DNA from: Microbacterium soli
GTDB taxonomy: Bacteria; Actinomycetota; Actinomycetes; Actinomycetales; Microbacteriaceae
NCBI RefSeq assembly: GCF_039539005.1
Contig: NZ_BAABCP010000001.1
Coordinates: 2,232,001 to 2,296,000 of the forward strand
Reading direction: 5' to 3'
Length of the DNA: 64,000 bases
Below the pieces are notes generated by a model, which saw only the letters and a list, made by a program, of their open reading frames with translations, ran no database searches and was not told where the DNA came from. Every line of letters starts with the position of its first letter. Position 1 is the stretch's first letter. Below are positions 24,311-33,110 of this stretch, piece after piece. Both the position numbers and the translations under genes were made by a program.

Positions 24311-25258
24311 TCAGCGCGTGCGGGGAGCCTCTTGGAGCACCCGGCGCGTCACGAACTCGCGCCGTCGGCCGCTGAGCGGGTCCACGAAGCGCAGTTCGCG
24401 CGCCAGCAGCTGCAGGGGCAGGGCGTGGTCGTCCGGGGCCTCGGGGAGCAGGTCGGGATAGAAGCTGTCGCCCAGGATGCCGGCGCCCAGCGCCGCGAGG
24501 TGCACGCGCAGCTGGTGCATCTTCCCCGAGCGCGGCCGCAGTCGGGTGTGGAGCACCCGCTCGTCGGCGGCCACCAGCTCGATGAGGGTCTCGGAGTTCG
24601 GGTCGCGATCGGCGTCCACCCGCACGCAGACGTGGCCGCGTCGCTTCTCGATGTGGTTGCGGTACACGAGTGGGAACGGATGCCCGTCCAGGGCGGGGGC
24701 GGCGGGATCCCATCCGTCGGGCAGCGCCGAGACCGCCTCGTAGACCTTCTCGACCTCGCGTCGCTCGAACATCAGCTGATAGGCGCCGCGCACCTCGGGT
24801 CGTACGGCGAACATCAGCAGTCCCGCCGTCGCGCGGTCCAGCCGATGGACCGGGGTGAGCTCGGGCAGACCCAGCAGGTTGCGCAGCCGGACCAGCGCGG
24901 AGTTCTGCACGTACTTGCCGCCAGGGGTGGTCGGCAGGAAGTGCGGCTTGTCCACGACGACCAGGTCATCGTCCCGATGCAGCACCTCGACCTCGAACGG
25001 GATGTGCCGTTCGACGGGAGGCTCGCGGTAATACCAGACGAACTCGTGCTCGCCCAGCGGTGTGAGACGCGTGAGGGGCGTGCCGTCGCGCGCGACGATC
25101 TCACCACGGTCGAAGCGCGCCAGCAGCCGCTCGGGCTCCAGATGGAAGAACCGCTCGGCCATGAACGCCCCGACGGTGGGCCAGGGGCCCGTCAGGGGCA
25201 GATGCAGACGCGTGGCGCCGACGCCGTCGCGCACGGGCAGGGGGGAGAGCATCGCCAT
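24311..25258 (-). CDS. RluA-family pseudouridine synthase
   Basis: 315-residue RNA pseudouridine synthase of the RluA type. The catalytic Asp lies in the motif PVHRLDRATAGLLMF near residue 140; the N-terminal part includes PHFLPTTPGGKYV. No separate S4 domain is obvious. Modifies uridines in rRNA or tRNA; which position cannot be told. Convergent with metI and followed on the same strand by the upstream MarR gene, 34 bp away. Confidence 0.88.
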   Translation of the reverse strand: MAMLSPLPVRDGVGATRLHLPLTGPWPTVGAFMAERFFHLEPERLLARFDRGEIVARDGTPLTRLTPLGEHEFVWYYREPPVERHIPFEVEVLHRDDDLVVVDKPHFLPTTPGGKYVQNSALVRLRNLLGLPELTPVHRLDRATAGLLMFAVRPEVRGAYQLMFERREVEKVYEAVSALPDGWDPAAPALDGHPFPLVYRNHIEKRRGHVCVRVDADRDPNSETLIELVAADERVLHTRLRPRSGKMHQLRVHLAALGAGILGDSFYPDLLPEAPDDHALPLQLLARELRFVDPLSGRRREFVTRRVLQEAPRTR

Positions 25259-25292
25259 CAGCGCCGCACCCCGATCATGCCTCGACGCGCGG

Positions 25293-25796
25293 TCATGGGT
25301 CGAAGCTCAGACTGAGCTTGCGCAGCAGCCCTGCCAGCCGGTCCCGCTCGGTGCGAGGGAGCGCATGCAACATCTCCGCCTCGGCGTCGACGAGGCGGGT
25401 GATGGCCGCATCCACCCGCACTCTGCCCTCGTCGGTGAGCAGGACGAGGATGCTGCGGCCGTCGCGGGGGTCGGCCTCGCGGCGCACGAACCGGCGGCTG
25501 ACAAGTCTGTCGATCCGATTCGTCATGGTGCCGCTGGACACCAGCGTCTGCTGCAGGAGCTGCTTGGGGGACAGTTTGAACGGTGCGCCCGCGCGGCGCA
25601 GTGCCGAGAGCACGTCCCACTCCCACGGCTCGATGTCGCTGCGGTGGAACACCTCGCGGCGGGCCCGATCCAGCTGCCGCGAGAGTCGATCCATCCGGGA
25701 GAGCACCTCCAGGGGGGAGAAGTCCAGGTCGGGTCGCTGCACGTTCCACGCGCTGACGATCCGATCGACCTCATCCACCTCGCTCATGCTGTCCAT
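25293..25796 (-). CDS. MarR family transcriptional regulator
   Basis: 167-residue winged-helix regulator. The DNA-binding part runs from WEWDVLSALRRAGAPFKLSPKQLLQQTLVSSGTMTNRIDRLVSRRFVRR to DPRDGRSILVLLT, the conserved beta-wing of MarR proteins. Flanking helices provide the dimer interface. A second start (ATG 25787, MSEVDE) is equally plausible. It is divergent from tRNA-Gln with only 48 bp between. It may sense phenolic or other small ligands; targets are unknown. Confidence 0.9.
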   Translation of the reverse strand: MDSMSEVDEVDRIVSAWNVQRPDLDFSPLEVLSRMDRLSRQLDRARREVFHRSDIEPWEWDVLSALRRAGAPFKLSPKQLLQQTLVSSGTMTNRIDRLVSRRFVRREADPRDGRSILVLLTDEGRVRVDAAITRLVDAEAEMLHALPRTERDRLAGLLRKLSLSFDP

Positions 25797-25844
25797 TATC
25801 CCGTGGCAGACTTGTCAGGCGGCCGCGTTCCCTCTCGGCCGTGG

Positions 25845-25916
25845 TCCGCCGTGGTGTAATGGCAGCACGACAGCCTTTGGAGCTGTGAAGTCCAGGTTCG
25901 AGTCCTGGCGGCGGAG
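25845..25916 (+). tRNA. tRNA-Gln (anticodon TTG)
   Basis: 72-nt cloverleaf. Acceptor arms TCCGCCG (25845-25851) and CGGCGGA (25909-25915) pair fully; anticodon stem ACAGC/GCTGT encloses loop CTTTGGA with anticodon TTG (reads CAA); T arm is CCAGG-TTCGAGT-CCTGG. The 3' CCA is not encoded. The start codon of glmU begins one base after the discriminator G. Confidence 0.96.
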
Positions 25917-25917
25917 C

Positions 25918-27348
25918 ATGTCGGAGAATCCACTCGCCATCATCGTCCTCGCCGCGGGTGCGGGCACCCGCATGAAATCGCGGCTGCCCAAGGTGCTGCA
26001 TCAGATCGGCGGACGTCCGCTGGTCGGGCATGTGCTGAGCACGGCGCGCGCGCTGGGCGCGCAGCACATCGAGGTCGTCGTGCGGCATGAGCGGGATCAG
26101 GTCGTCGCGGCGCTGGCGGAGCAGTATCCGGATGCCGAGATCGTCGACCAGGACGAGATCCCCGGCACCGGCCGTGCGGTGCAGGTCGCCCTCGACGCCC
26201 TGCCGGAGGACTTCGACGGTGATGTGCTGGTGCTCTCCGGTGATGTGCCGCTGCTGCAGCCCGACACACTGCGGCGGCTGATCGACGGGCACCGCGCCGC
26301 CGCGGCCGCCGCGACCGTGCTCAGCGCCCACCTGCCCGATCCGACCGGCTACGGACGCGTCATCCGCAGCGCCGACGGCGTCGTCGAGCGCATCGTGGAG
26401 CAGAAGGACGCCACCGACGACGAGGCCGCCGTCACCGAGATCAACGCGGGCGTGTACGTGTTCCGTGCACGGCCGCTGCGCACCCACCTGGCACGGGTCG
26501 GCCGCAGCAACGCGCAGCAGGAGATGTACCTGACCGACGTGATAGGCCTCCTCCGCAGCGCCGCGGAGCCTGTCGCGGCAGAGGTGGCCGATGACGCGGC
26601 GGCCACGTTCGGCGTCAACGACCGTGCTCAGCTGGCCGAGGCGGGGCGCGTGCTGAACCAGCGCATCGTGCGCCGCTGGCAGCGCGAGGGCGTGACCATC
26701 GTGGACCCCGCGACCACCTGGATCGACGACGACGCGGTGCTCGCCCCGGACGTGACCATCCTGCCCCACACGCAGCTCCTGCGCGCCACGGTGATCGCCG
26801 CGGGCGCGACGATCGGCCCGGACACGACTCTCGTGGACACCGAGGTGGGTGAGGATGCCGTCGTCAAGCGCACCGACGCGAACCTCGCCGTCATCGGCGC
26901 CCGCGCGACCGTCGGGCCGTTCTCGTATCTGCGGCCCGGCACGGTGCTCGGTGCGGAGGGGAAGATCGGCGCGTACGTCGAGACGAAGAACTCCCGGATC
27001 GGGGAGGGGAGCAAGGTGCCGCACCTGTCCTACGTCGGGGACGCCACGGTGGGGCGTCATGTCAATCTCGGCGCCGGCACCATCACGGCCAACTACGATG
27101 ACGTGCACAAACACCCCACCGAGATCGGCGACGAGGTGCACACCGGCTCCCACACCGTGCTCGTCGCGCCCGTTAAGCTGGGAGCAGGTGCGAAGACCGG
27201 TGCAGGCGCCGTCGTCCGCAAGGACGTCCCCGCGGGGTCGCTGGCCATGAGCGTCGCCCCTCAGCGGAACATCGAGGGGTGGGTCGAGAAGAACAGAGCA
27301 GGGACCGACGCGGCGGACGCCGCCGCGCGGGCACGATCGGCGGAATAG
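25918..27348 (+). CDS. glmU: Bifunctional UDP-N-acetylglucosamine pyrophosphorylase/glucosamine-1-phosphate N-acetyltransferase
   Basis: 476-residue GlmU, which makes UDP-GlcNAc for peptidoglycan. The N-terminal uridylyltransferase domain opens with the nucleotide-binding VLAAGAGTRMKSRLPKVLH (residues 11-29); the C-terminal left-handed beta-helix acetyltransferase contains VGPFSYLRPGTVLG, YVETKNSRIGEGSKVPHLSY and GAGTITANYDD. Length is normal. The ATG at 25918 lies one base after the tRNA-Gln gene, leaving no room for a normal leader outside the tRNA; translation may be leaderless after tRNA 3' processing. prs follows 9 bp downstream, an arrangement common in bacteria. Confidence 0.96.
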   Translation: MSENPLAIIVLAAGAGTRMKSRLPKVLHQIGGRPLVGHVLSTARALGAQHIEVVVRHERDQVVAALAEQYPDAEIVDQDEIPGTGRAVQVALDALPEDFDGDVLVLSGDVPLLQPDTLRRLIDGHRAAAAAATVLSAHLPDPTGYGRVIRSADGVVERIVEQKDATDDEAAVTEINAGVYVFRARPLRTHLARVGRSNAQQEMYLTDVIGLLRSAAEPVAAEVADDAAATFGVNDRAQLAEAGRVLNQRIVRRWQREGVTIVDPATTWIDDDAVLAPDVTILPHTQLLRATVIAAGATIGPDTTLVDTEVGEDAVVKRTDANLAVIGARATVGPFSYLRPGTVLGAEGKIGAYVETKNSRIGEGSKVPHLSYVGDATVGRHVNLGAGTITANYDDVHKHPTEIGDEVHTGSHTVLVAPVKLGAGAKTGAGAVVRKDVPAGSLAMSVAPQRNIEGWVEKNRAGTDAADAAARARSAE

Positions 27349-27357
27349 GCGGCAGGG

Positions 27358-28392
27358 ATGGGCCACAAGAAGAAGGCGGCGGCACGGGATCGGGAGAACG
27401 GGGTCGCCCCCGGCCTGATCGCGAAGACCAAGAAGCGACTGGTGGTCGCCGGCGGCCGTTCCCACCCGGAGCTGACCGCCGCCGTCGCCGCGGCGCTGGG
27501 CCAGGAGATGGCTCCCGTCGAGCATCGCACCTTCGCCTCCGGCGAGATCTACGCGCGGTTCGAGGTGTCGATCCGGGGCTGCGACCTGTTCATCGTGCAG
27601 TCCTTCGGGGAACCGATCAACGAGTGGCTCATGGAGACGCTCATCATGCTGGACGCGGCCAAGCGGGCATCCGCCAAGCGCATCACCGTCGTCGCCCCGT
27701 ACTACCCGTACTCCCGGCAGGACAAGAAGGGGCGCGGACGCGAGCCGATCAGCGCCCGCCTGGTCGCCGACATGCTCAAGGTCGCCGGCGCCGACCGGGT
27801 CATGAGCGTCGACCTGCACGCCGCGCAGATCCAGGGCTTCTTCGACGGCCCCGTCGACCATCTGTTCGCCAAGCCCGTGCTGCTGAAGCACTTCGAGGAG
27901 ACCCTGACGCCCGAAGACCGTGAGACGCTCACGATCGTCTCGCCCGACATGGGCCGCGTGCGAGTGGCCGACACCTGGTCGGACAGCCTCGGCGCGCCGC
28001 TGGCGATCATCCACAAGCGCCGTGACCCGAAGGTCGCCAATCAGGTCTCGGTGCACGAGATCGTCGGAACCGTGAACGATCGCACCTGTCTGCTCGTGGA
28101 CGACATGATCGACACCGGGGGCACGATCGTCAAGGCCGCGCAGGCGCTGAAGGACAACGGCGCGCGCAAGGTCATCGTCGCCGCCACGCACGCCATCTTC
28201 AGCGATCCGGCCGCCGGGCGCCTGCAGGACTCCTCGATCGACCAGGTGGTCGTCACCGACACCGTCCCGCTCGCCGAGTCCCGTCGCTGGGACGGGCTCA
28301 TCGTGCTCCCCATCGCTCCGTTGCTGGCCCGTGCCATCAAGCAGGTGTTCGAGGACGGGTCCGTGACGAGCATGTTCAACGGAGCCGCTTGA
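27358..28392 (+). CDS. prs: Ribose-phosphate diphosphokinase (PRPP synthetase)
   Basis: 344-residue PRPP synthetase with an N-terminal lysine-rich extension of about 25 residues before KKRLVVAGGRSHPELTAAVA. Conserved features are the flexible-loop DKKGRGREPISARLVADML, Mg-binding DLHAAQIQGFF, and the PRPP loop LLVDDMIDTGGTIV. It makes PRPP from ribose 5-phosphate and ATP for nucleotide, His and Trp synthesis. ATG 27358 follows GGCAGGG. Probably cotranscribed with glmU. Confidence 0.96.
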   Translation: MGHKKKAAARDRENGVAPGLIAKTKKRLVVAGGRSHPELTAAVAAALGQEMAPVEHRTFASGEIYARFEVSIRGCDLFIVQSFGEPINEWLMETLIMLDAAKRASAKRITVVAPYYPYSRQDKKGRGREPISARLVADMLKVAGADRVMSVDLHAAQIQGFFDGPVDHLFAKPVLLKHFEETLTPEDRETLTIVSPDMGRVRVADTWSDSLGAPLAIIHKRRDPKVANQVSVHEIVGTVNDRTCLLVDDMIDTGGTIVKAAQALKDNGARKVIVAATHAIFSDPAAGRLQDSSIDQVVVTDTVPLAESRRWDGLIVLPIAPLLARAIKQVFEDGSVTSMFNGAA

Positions 28393-28411
28393 ACGGCGCC
28401 GCCCTTTCGCA

Positions 28412-29962
28412 GTGATCCCGTCCCCGACCGCGCTTCGTCAGCGCGTGCTCGCCGTCCTCGGCGCGATCTCGATGTACCGGCTGGTGCTCTGCGCCCTCGT
28501 CGCGCTGGCGGTCGTGGCGCTCGGGTTCTCCCTCACCGGTCTCGTCGGCCCCACGGCGGGGGAGATCCTGGCATCCTTCGTGGTGCTTGCCGTCGTCATC
28601 TCCGCCGTCGACGCCGCAGCGCAGCGCATCCTGCGGCTGCCGTGGCGGGTGGAGTCATCACTGGTGACCGCCCTGGTCCTGCTGTTCGTGCTGCAGCCGT
28701 CGCTGAGCGCGGCCGGACTGGCGGGCACCGCCCTCGCCGGCGCCCTGGCGAGTCTGTCGAAGTACCTGATCGCCTGGCGCGGCCGTCACGTGCTCAACCC
28801 GGCTGCCTTCGGCGCCGCGGTCGTGACGGTGTTCGGGCTGGGGTCGTTCTCGTCGTGGTGGGTGGGCACTCCGGTGCTGTCGGTGGCCGTCGCCGTGCTC
28901 GGCCTCCTCGTGCTGTGGCGCACCGAGAAGGTGCGCATCGTCCTGGTCTTCCTCGTGGTGGTGGTCGTCGTCTCCGTGGTGCGGCAGGCCGTCGGGCTGC
29001 ACCGGTCCGGTGAGGGGTTCGACTCCGTGGATGCCGTCGTGTTCGCGATCTCGCACACCCCGTACCTGTTCCTCGGCGCCTTCATGCTGTCCGAGCCCCT
29101 GACGCTGCCTCCGCGGCGCTGGCAGCAGTTCATCGTCGCGGCCCTGGTGGGCGCGCTGGCAGGCTGGCCGATCCCCGTGGCGGGCCTGTTCACTCTGGGT
29201 CAGGAGCGCGCGCTGCTGCTGGGAAACGTGCTCGCCTTCGTCTTCGCCGTGCGCGGTTCGGTGCGCCTGGTGCTGGAGAAGCGCCGGATGGTCACCCCCA
29301 CCGCGCAGGAGCTCACCTTCCGGGCGCGAGGGCGGCTGAGCTTCCTGCCCGGCCAGTACCTCGAGCTGGACGTTCCGCACCGGCATCCGGATGCCCGCGG
29401 TACGCGCCGCGAGTTCAGCATCGTCTCCGCTCCCGCCGACCTGCCGACCCTGCGCATCGCGTACAAGAACGGCGACCAGCGGCATCCGTCGAGCTACAAG
29501 AGGGCTCTCGCCGCCGCGCAGCCCGGTGCGGCACTGGCTGTCACCGGGACCTGGGGCGACTTCCTGCTGCCGCGCGGGCCCTCGCCGGTGCTCATGGTGG
29601 CGGCGGGGATCGGCGTCACGCCGTTCGTCTCGCAGCTGCGTCAGCTGCAGGCGACGGGTGTGCGACGCGACATCGTGCTCGTCTACGTCGCCTCCGAGGC
29701 GGCGGAGCTCGCGTTCCGCGACGAACTGGAGGCGACGGGCGTGCGTGCCGTGGTCTTCACACGCGACGAGCCGCAGGACCTGGGGCCGGGATGGAGCTGG
29801 GCGGGCGGTGCGCGGCTGGACGCTGAAGGGCTCGAGCGCGAGGTGGCCGACATCGCCGCACGTCATGCCTTCATCTCCGGGCCACCGCGGCTGATCGCCG
29901 ACCTGGCGCCGGCCTTGCAGAAGGCACGCAGTCTCACAACCGACGCCTTCGCCGGCTACTGA
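28412..29962 (+). CDS. RnfD/NqrB-like membrane domain fused to a ferredoxin-NADP reductase-like domain
   Basis: 516-residue fusion. Residues about 20-280 form 8-9 membrane helices with RnfD/NqrB-like landmarks (GRHVLNPAAFGAA and HTPYLFLGAFMLSEPL). Residues about 290-516 form an FAD/NAD module with FLPGQYLEL, RREFSIVSAP (FAD binding) and LMVAAGIGVTPFVSQL (NAD(P) binding). Start is GTG 28412. No other Rnf subunit is encoded nearby, and the flavin-attachment SGAT sequence of RnfD was not seen. Likely an inner-membrane electron transfer protein. Its 3' end overlaps the convergent kinase gene by 7 bp. Confidence 0.85.
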   Translation: MIPSPTALRQRVLAVLGAISMYRLVLCALVALAVVALGFSLTGLVGPTAGEILASFVVLAVVISAVDAAAQRILRLPWRVESSLVTALVLLFVLQPSLSAAGLAGTALAGALASLSKYLIAWRGRHVLNPAAFGAAVVTVFGLGSFSSWWVGTPVLSVAVAVLGLLVLWRTEKVRIVLVFLVVVVVVSVVRQAVGLHRSGEGFDSVDAVVFAISHTPYLFLGAFMLSEPLTLPPRRWQQFIVAALVGALAGWPIPVAGLFTLGQERALLLGNVLAFVFAVRGSVRLVLEKRRMVTPTAQELTFRARGRLSFLPGQYLELDVPHRHPDARGTRREFSIVSAPADLPTLRIAYKNGDQRHPSSYKRALAAAQPGAALAVTGTWGDFLLPRGPSPVLMVAAGIGVTPFVSQLRQLQATGVRRDIVLVYVASEAAELAFRDELEATGVRAVVFTRDEPQDLGPGWSWAGGARLDAEGLEREVADIAARHAFISGPPRLIADLAPALQKARSLTTDAFAGY

Positions 29963-31443
29963 GTGGAAGCCAGCGGCAGTCGCACGGTGAACGTCGTGTC
30001 GCCCGGGGTGCTGGCCACCTCGATCGTCCCGCCGTGCCCCTCCACGATGGCCTTCGCGATGGCCAGGCCCAGTCCCGTCCCGCCGGTGCGGCGGGCGCGG
30101 GAGGCGTCACCGCGGGCGAAGCGCGCGAACATCTCGTCGCGCACGTCGGGATCGATCCCGGGGCCGTCGTCGTGCACGCGCAGGACGGCGTCGCCGCCCT
30201 CGACGGCCAGGGACAGGGTGATGGTGGTGCCGGTCGGGGTGTGCGTTCGCGCGTTGGCGAGAAGGTTGGCCAGCACCTGGTGCAGCCTGCCGGCGTCTCC
30301 GGAGAGCAGCACCGGGTCGCCGGGCACGTCCAGCTCCCAGACGTGCTCGGGTGCGGTGGGCTGCGCATCCGTGAGCGCCTCGACGGCGAGCTGTGTGAGA
30401 TCCACCTCGCTGCGCAAGAGCTCGCGCCCCTCATCCAGTCGCGCCAGCAGCAGCAGATCCTCGACGAGCCGAGTCATGCGCAGCGACTGCGCCTGGATGC
30501 GCTCCAGCGCCGAGGTGGTGTCCTGCATCGTCTGCGGGGACGGCGGCGCAGTGGCGTCGTCCTGCCTGAGCGCACGCAGGGACAGCTCGGAATACCCCCG
30601 GATGGAAGCCAGCGGGGTGCGCAGCTCGTGGCTGGCGTCCGCGACGAACCTGCGCATCCGCTCTTCGTTGCGCTGACGGGCGGCGAGCGACGAGTCGACG
30701 TGGTCGAGCAGGGTGTTCAGCGCCACGCCCACCCGGCCGACCTCCGTGCGGGGATCGGCCTCGTAGTCGGGCACGCGCTCGGTGATGCTCACCTCCCCGC
30801 GGTCCAGAGGCCTGCCCGCCACCCGCGTGGCCGTCGCCGCCACGGCCCTCAGCGGTCGCAGTCCCATGCTGATCGTCAGCGCCGTCGTCAGCGCCAGCAG
30901 CAGCAGGCCGCCGAGTGTGGCCAGGGCGATCACCGTGAACAGTGCACCCAGCGTCCGCTGGATCTCCGCGCGGGACAGTCCGGTGACGACGACCGTGCCG
31001 CTCTCGGTCTGCGCGATGCTCACGAGGTAGGAGCCGGCGGTGCGCAGCGACACGGTCGCGGTACCCGCACCGCGCAGCGCCTCCTTCAGGTCGAACAGAT
31101 CGCGGTCGGTCAGCGCCTGCCCTCCCGAGGCTGTGACGATCACTCCGGACGCGGCCTGGGCCGCGGGCTGCACGGCCAGCAGGAGGCCTGCGGGCACCCG
31201 CTTGCCGGCGAGGGCCTGCTCTGCGGTGAGCGTCGTGCCGGTCACCGCGGTCACGGGCTCGGCATCCGTCACCCAGCGCGCGGCGACCGCCGAGTACCCC
31301 GCCAGCTGCTCCTGGAGGCGATCCTCGAGGGTCTTGCCCAGGGTGGCGCTGGTGATGATGGCGACGATGACGAGGATGAGGGACACGAACCCGATCACCG
31401 CGGCCATCAGCCGTGCCTGCAGGCTCACCGGACGGGCGAACAC
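29956..31443 (-). CDS. Two-component sensor histidine kinase
   Basis: 495-residue membrane kinase. Two transmembrane helices (about 12-34 and 170-195) flank an extracytoplasmic sensor of about 135 residues; then HAMP, the phosphoacceptor His in FVADASHELRTPLASI near residue 270, and the ATPase with N box LLANARTHTP, G1 DDGPGIDPD and G2 GGTGLGLAIAKAI. Encoded 10 bp after its response regulator, as in TcrXY- or PhoPR-like pairs. Signal unknown. Confidence 0.94.
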   Translation of the reverse strand: MFARPVSLQARLMAAVIGFVSLILVIVAIITSATLGKTLEDRLQEQLAGYSAVAARWVTDAEPVTAVTGTTLTAEQALAGKRVPAGLLLAVQPAAQAASGVIVTASGGQALTDRDLFDLKEALRGAGTATVSLRTAGSYLVSIAQTESGTVVVTGLSRAEIQRTLGALFTVIALATLGGLLLLALTTALTISMGLRPLRAVAATATRVAGRPLDRGEVSITERVPDYEADPRTEVGRVGVALNTLLDHVDSSLAARQRNEERMRRFVADASHELRTPLASIRGYSELSLRALRQDDATAPPSPQTMQDTTSALERIQAQSLRMTRLVEDLLLLARLDEGRELLRSEVDLTQLAVEALTDAQPTAPEHVWELDVPGDPVLLSGDAGRLHQVLANLLANARTHTPTGTTITLSLAVEGGDAVLRVHDDGPGIDPDVRDEMFARFARGDASRARRTGGTGLGLAIAKAIVEGHGGTIEVASTPGDTTFTVRLPLASTQ

Positions 31444-31453
31444 GAGGCGCCTA

Positions 31454-32182
31454 CTACTGGGGGGACTTGATCATGTAGCCCACGCCGCGCACGGTGTGCA
31501 GCAGGGGAGTGCGGCCGGCGTCGATCTTCTTGCGCAGGTACGAGATGTACAGTTCCACGACCGAGGACTTCCCGCCGAAGTCGTAGCTCCACACCCGGTC
31601 GAGGATCTGCGCCTTCGACAGCACCCGGCGCTCATTGCGCATGAGGAACCGCAGCAGCTCGAACTCCGTGGCCGTCAGTTCGATCTCGTCGTCTCCGCGG
31701 GTCACCTCGTGGCTGTCCTCGTTGAGCGACAGGTCGGCGACCCGCAGCACGGACTGCTCGTCCTCCGCCTGCCCCTGACCGGAGCGGCGGATCACCGCGC
31801 GCAGTCGCGCGATGACCTCCTCGAGGCTGAACGGCTTGGTGACGTAGTCGTCCCCACCGGCGGTGAGCCCGGCGATGCGGTCGCTGACGGAGTCCTTGGC
31901 GGTCAGGAACACGACCGGGACGAGGTTGCCGGCCTCCCGCAGCCTGCGCAGCACGCTCATGCCGTCGAGGTCGGGCATCATCACATCCAGCACGAGCGCA
32001 TCCGGCTCGAAGTCCCGCGCGACCTGCAGGGCCTCCAGGCCCGAACCCGCGGTGCGCACCTCCCAGCCCTCCATGCGCAGGGCCATGGCCAGCAGGTCGG
32101 TGAGCATCGGCTCATCGTCGACGGCGAGGATCCGCAACGGCGAACCGTCGGGGCGTCGCATATCAGGGTGCTCGTGGCTCAT
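31454..32182 (-). CDS. OmpR-family response regulator
   Basis: 242-residue regulator. The receiver domain has acidic DDE near residue 20, phospho-acceptor Asp in LVLDVMMPDLDG near residue 66 and the conserved Lys in VTKPF. A winged-helix output domain follows with ELTATEFELLRFLMRN and VVELYISYLRKKID. ATG 32182 gives the usual length; GTG 32203 would add seven residues. Paired with the kinase immediately downstream. Confidence 0.94.
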   Translation of the reverse strand: MSHEHPDMRRPDGSPLRILAVDDEPMLTDLLAMALRMEGWEVRTAGSGLEALQVARDFEPDALVLDVMMPDLDGMSVLRRLREAGNLVPVVFLTAKDSVSDRIAGLTAGGDDYVTKPFSLEEVIARLRAVIRRSGQGQAEDEQSVLRVADLSLNEDSHEVTRGDDEIELTATEFELLRFLMRNERRVLSKAQILDRVWSYDFGGKSSVVELYISYLRKKIDAGRTPLLHTVRGVGYMIKSPQ

Positions 32183-32246
32183 GCGTCCAGTCTGAGTAAT
32201 CACCTATGAGATCTCTATGGAATCTGCTGTGCATCTGCTGTGGGAA

Positions 32247-32975
32247 TCAGCTCCGAGTGATCTCATCCAGCTCCTGCTCCCAGATCCTGCGCATCTCGTC
32301 GAGTGCGCGATCGGCGATGGCGACGACCGAGCGCGCCGCCTTCGCCGCATCGCCGGTCTGGATGGCCATGGCGACGTCGACATGGAACTGCAGCGCCACG
32401 AGGGCGGGGAACTGCGGCTGCAGATCATACTGGGAGCGGCCGAGCAGCACCTCCTCGACGAGGGGCTGCAGCTTGGCGAGCATCTCGTTGCCGCTGAGTT
32501 CGAGGATGCGCCGATGGAACTGGATGTCCAGGTGGAGGAACTCCTCCGCGTCGCCGCTCTTGCCCGCCGCGTAGAGTCGCGCCGAGAGTCCCACGAGATC
32601 GCCGGCCTCATTCGCCGTCGCCCGCTGCGCGGCGAGCTGGGCGGCGGCCGGCTCGATGGCGCCGCGGAGCTCCGTGAGCGAGCGCAGCTGCGCCTCGCGA
32701 CTGGGGCCGGCGAGGCGCCATCGGATGACATGGATGTCATACACGTTCCAGGAGGCGAGGGGGAGCACGCTGACGCCGACGCGGCGCTTCGCGGCGAGCA
32801 GACCCAGCGCCTGCAGTGCGCGCAGCGCTTCGCGCACGACGGGACGCGACACGCGGAAGCGCTCTTCGATGGACTCGGTCGTGAACGTGGCACCGGGCGG
32901 GATCGTGCCGTTGCAGATCTCGCGGCCGAGCGTGTCCAGCACGAGAAAGCGGAGATCGCCCAGGGGAAGGGTCAT
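32247..32975 (-). CDS. FadR-subfamily GntR transcriptional regulator
   Basis: 242-residue GntR regulator with an N-terminal winged helix (TESIEERFRVSRPVVREALRALQALGLL near residues 32-59) and a C-terminal FCD ligand-binding domain with metal/ligand residues such as DIQFHRRI. FCD regulators often sense sugar acids. It is divergent from the sugar-acid transport and dehydratase genes, and the 135 bp between them carry AT-rich palindromes likely to be its operators. Start at ATG 32975; no good Shine-Dalgarno sequence is visible other than GGCTATG context. Confidence 0.92.
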   Translation of the reverse strand: MTLPLGDLRFLVLDTLGREICNGTIPPGATFTTESIEERFRVSRPVVREALRALQALGLLAAKRRVGVSVLPLASWNVYDIHVIRWRLAGPSREAQLRSLTELRGAIEPAAAQLAAQRATANEAGDLVGLSARLYAAGKSGDAEEFLHLDIQFHRRILELSGNEMLAKLQPLVEEVLLGRSQYDLQPQFPALVALQFHVDVAMAIQTGDAAKAARSVVAIADRALDEMRRIWEQELDEITRS

Positions 32976-32984
32976 AGCCTGATC

Positions 32985-33066
32985 ATATCTTTTTGATATC
33001 GCATCTTGATAAGGCATATTTATAACGATTAAATTCTCCACTAAGCAGACGTAAAGGCACGTCTGC
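32985..33066 (+). promoter_or_regulatory. Divergent control region of the sugar-acid operon with palindromes
   Basis: AT-rich island in GC-rich DNA. Overlapping inverted repeats ATATC-N5-GATAT (32985-32999) and TATC-N7-GATA (32997-33011) look like operators for the FadR-type protein. A plausible plus-strand promoter is TTGATA (33006-33011), 17-nt spacer, TTAAAT (33029-33034). Downstream, a perfect 8-bp stem with 6-nt loop (33045-33066) lies in the predicted leader of the binding-protein gene. Confidence 0.6.
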
Positions 33067-33110
33067 GCCATGTTCCTGCAGCGAAGTCGCTCAGCACAGG
33101 AGGAATCACA

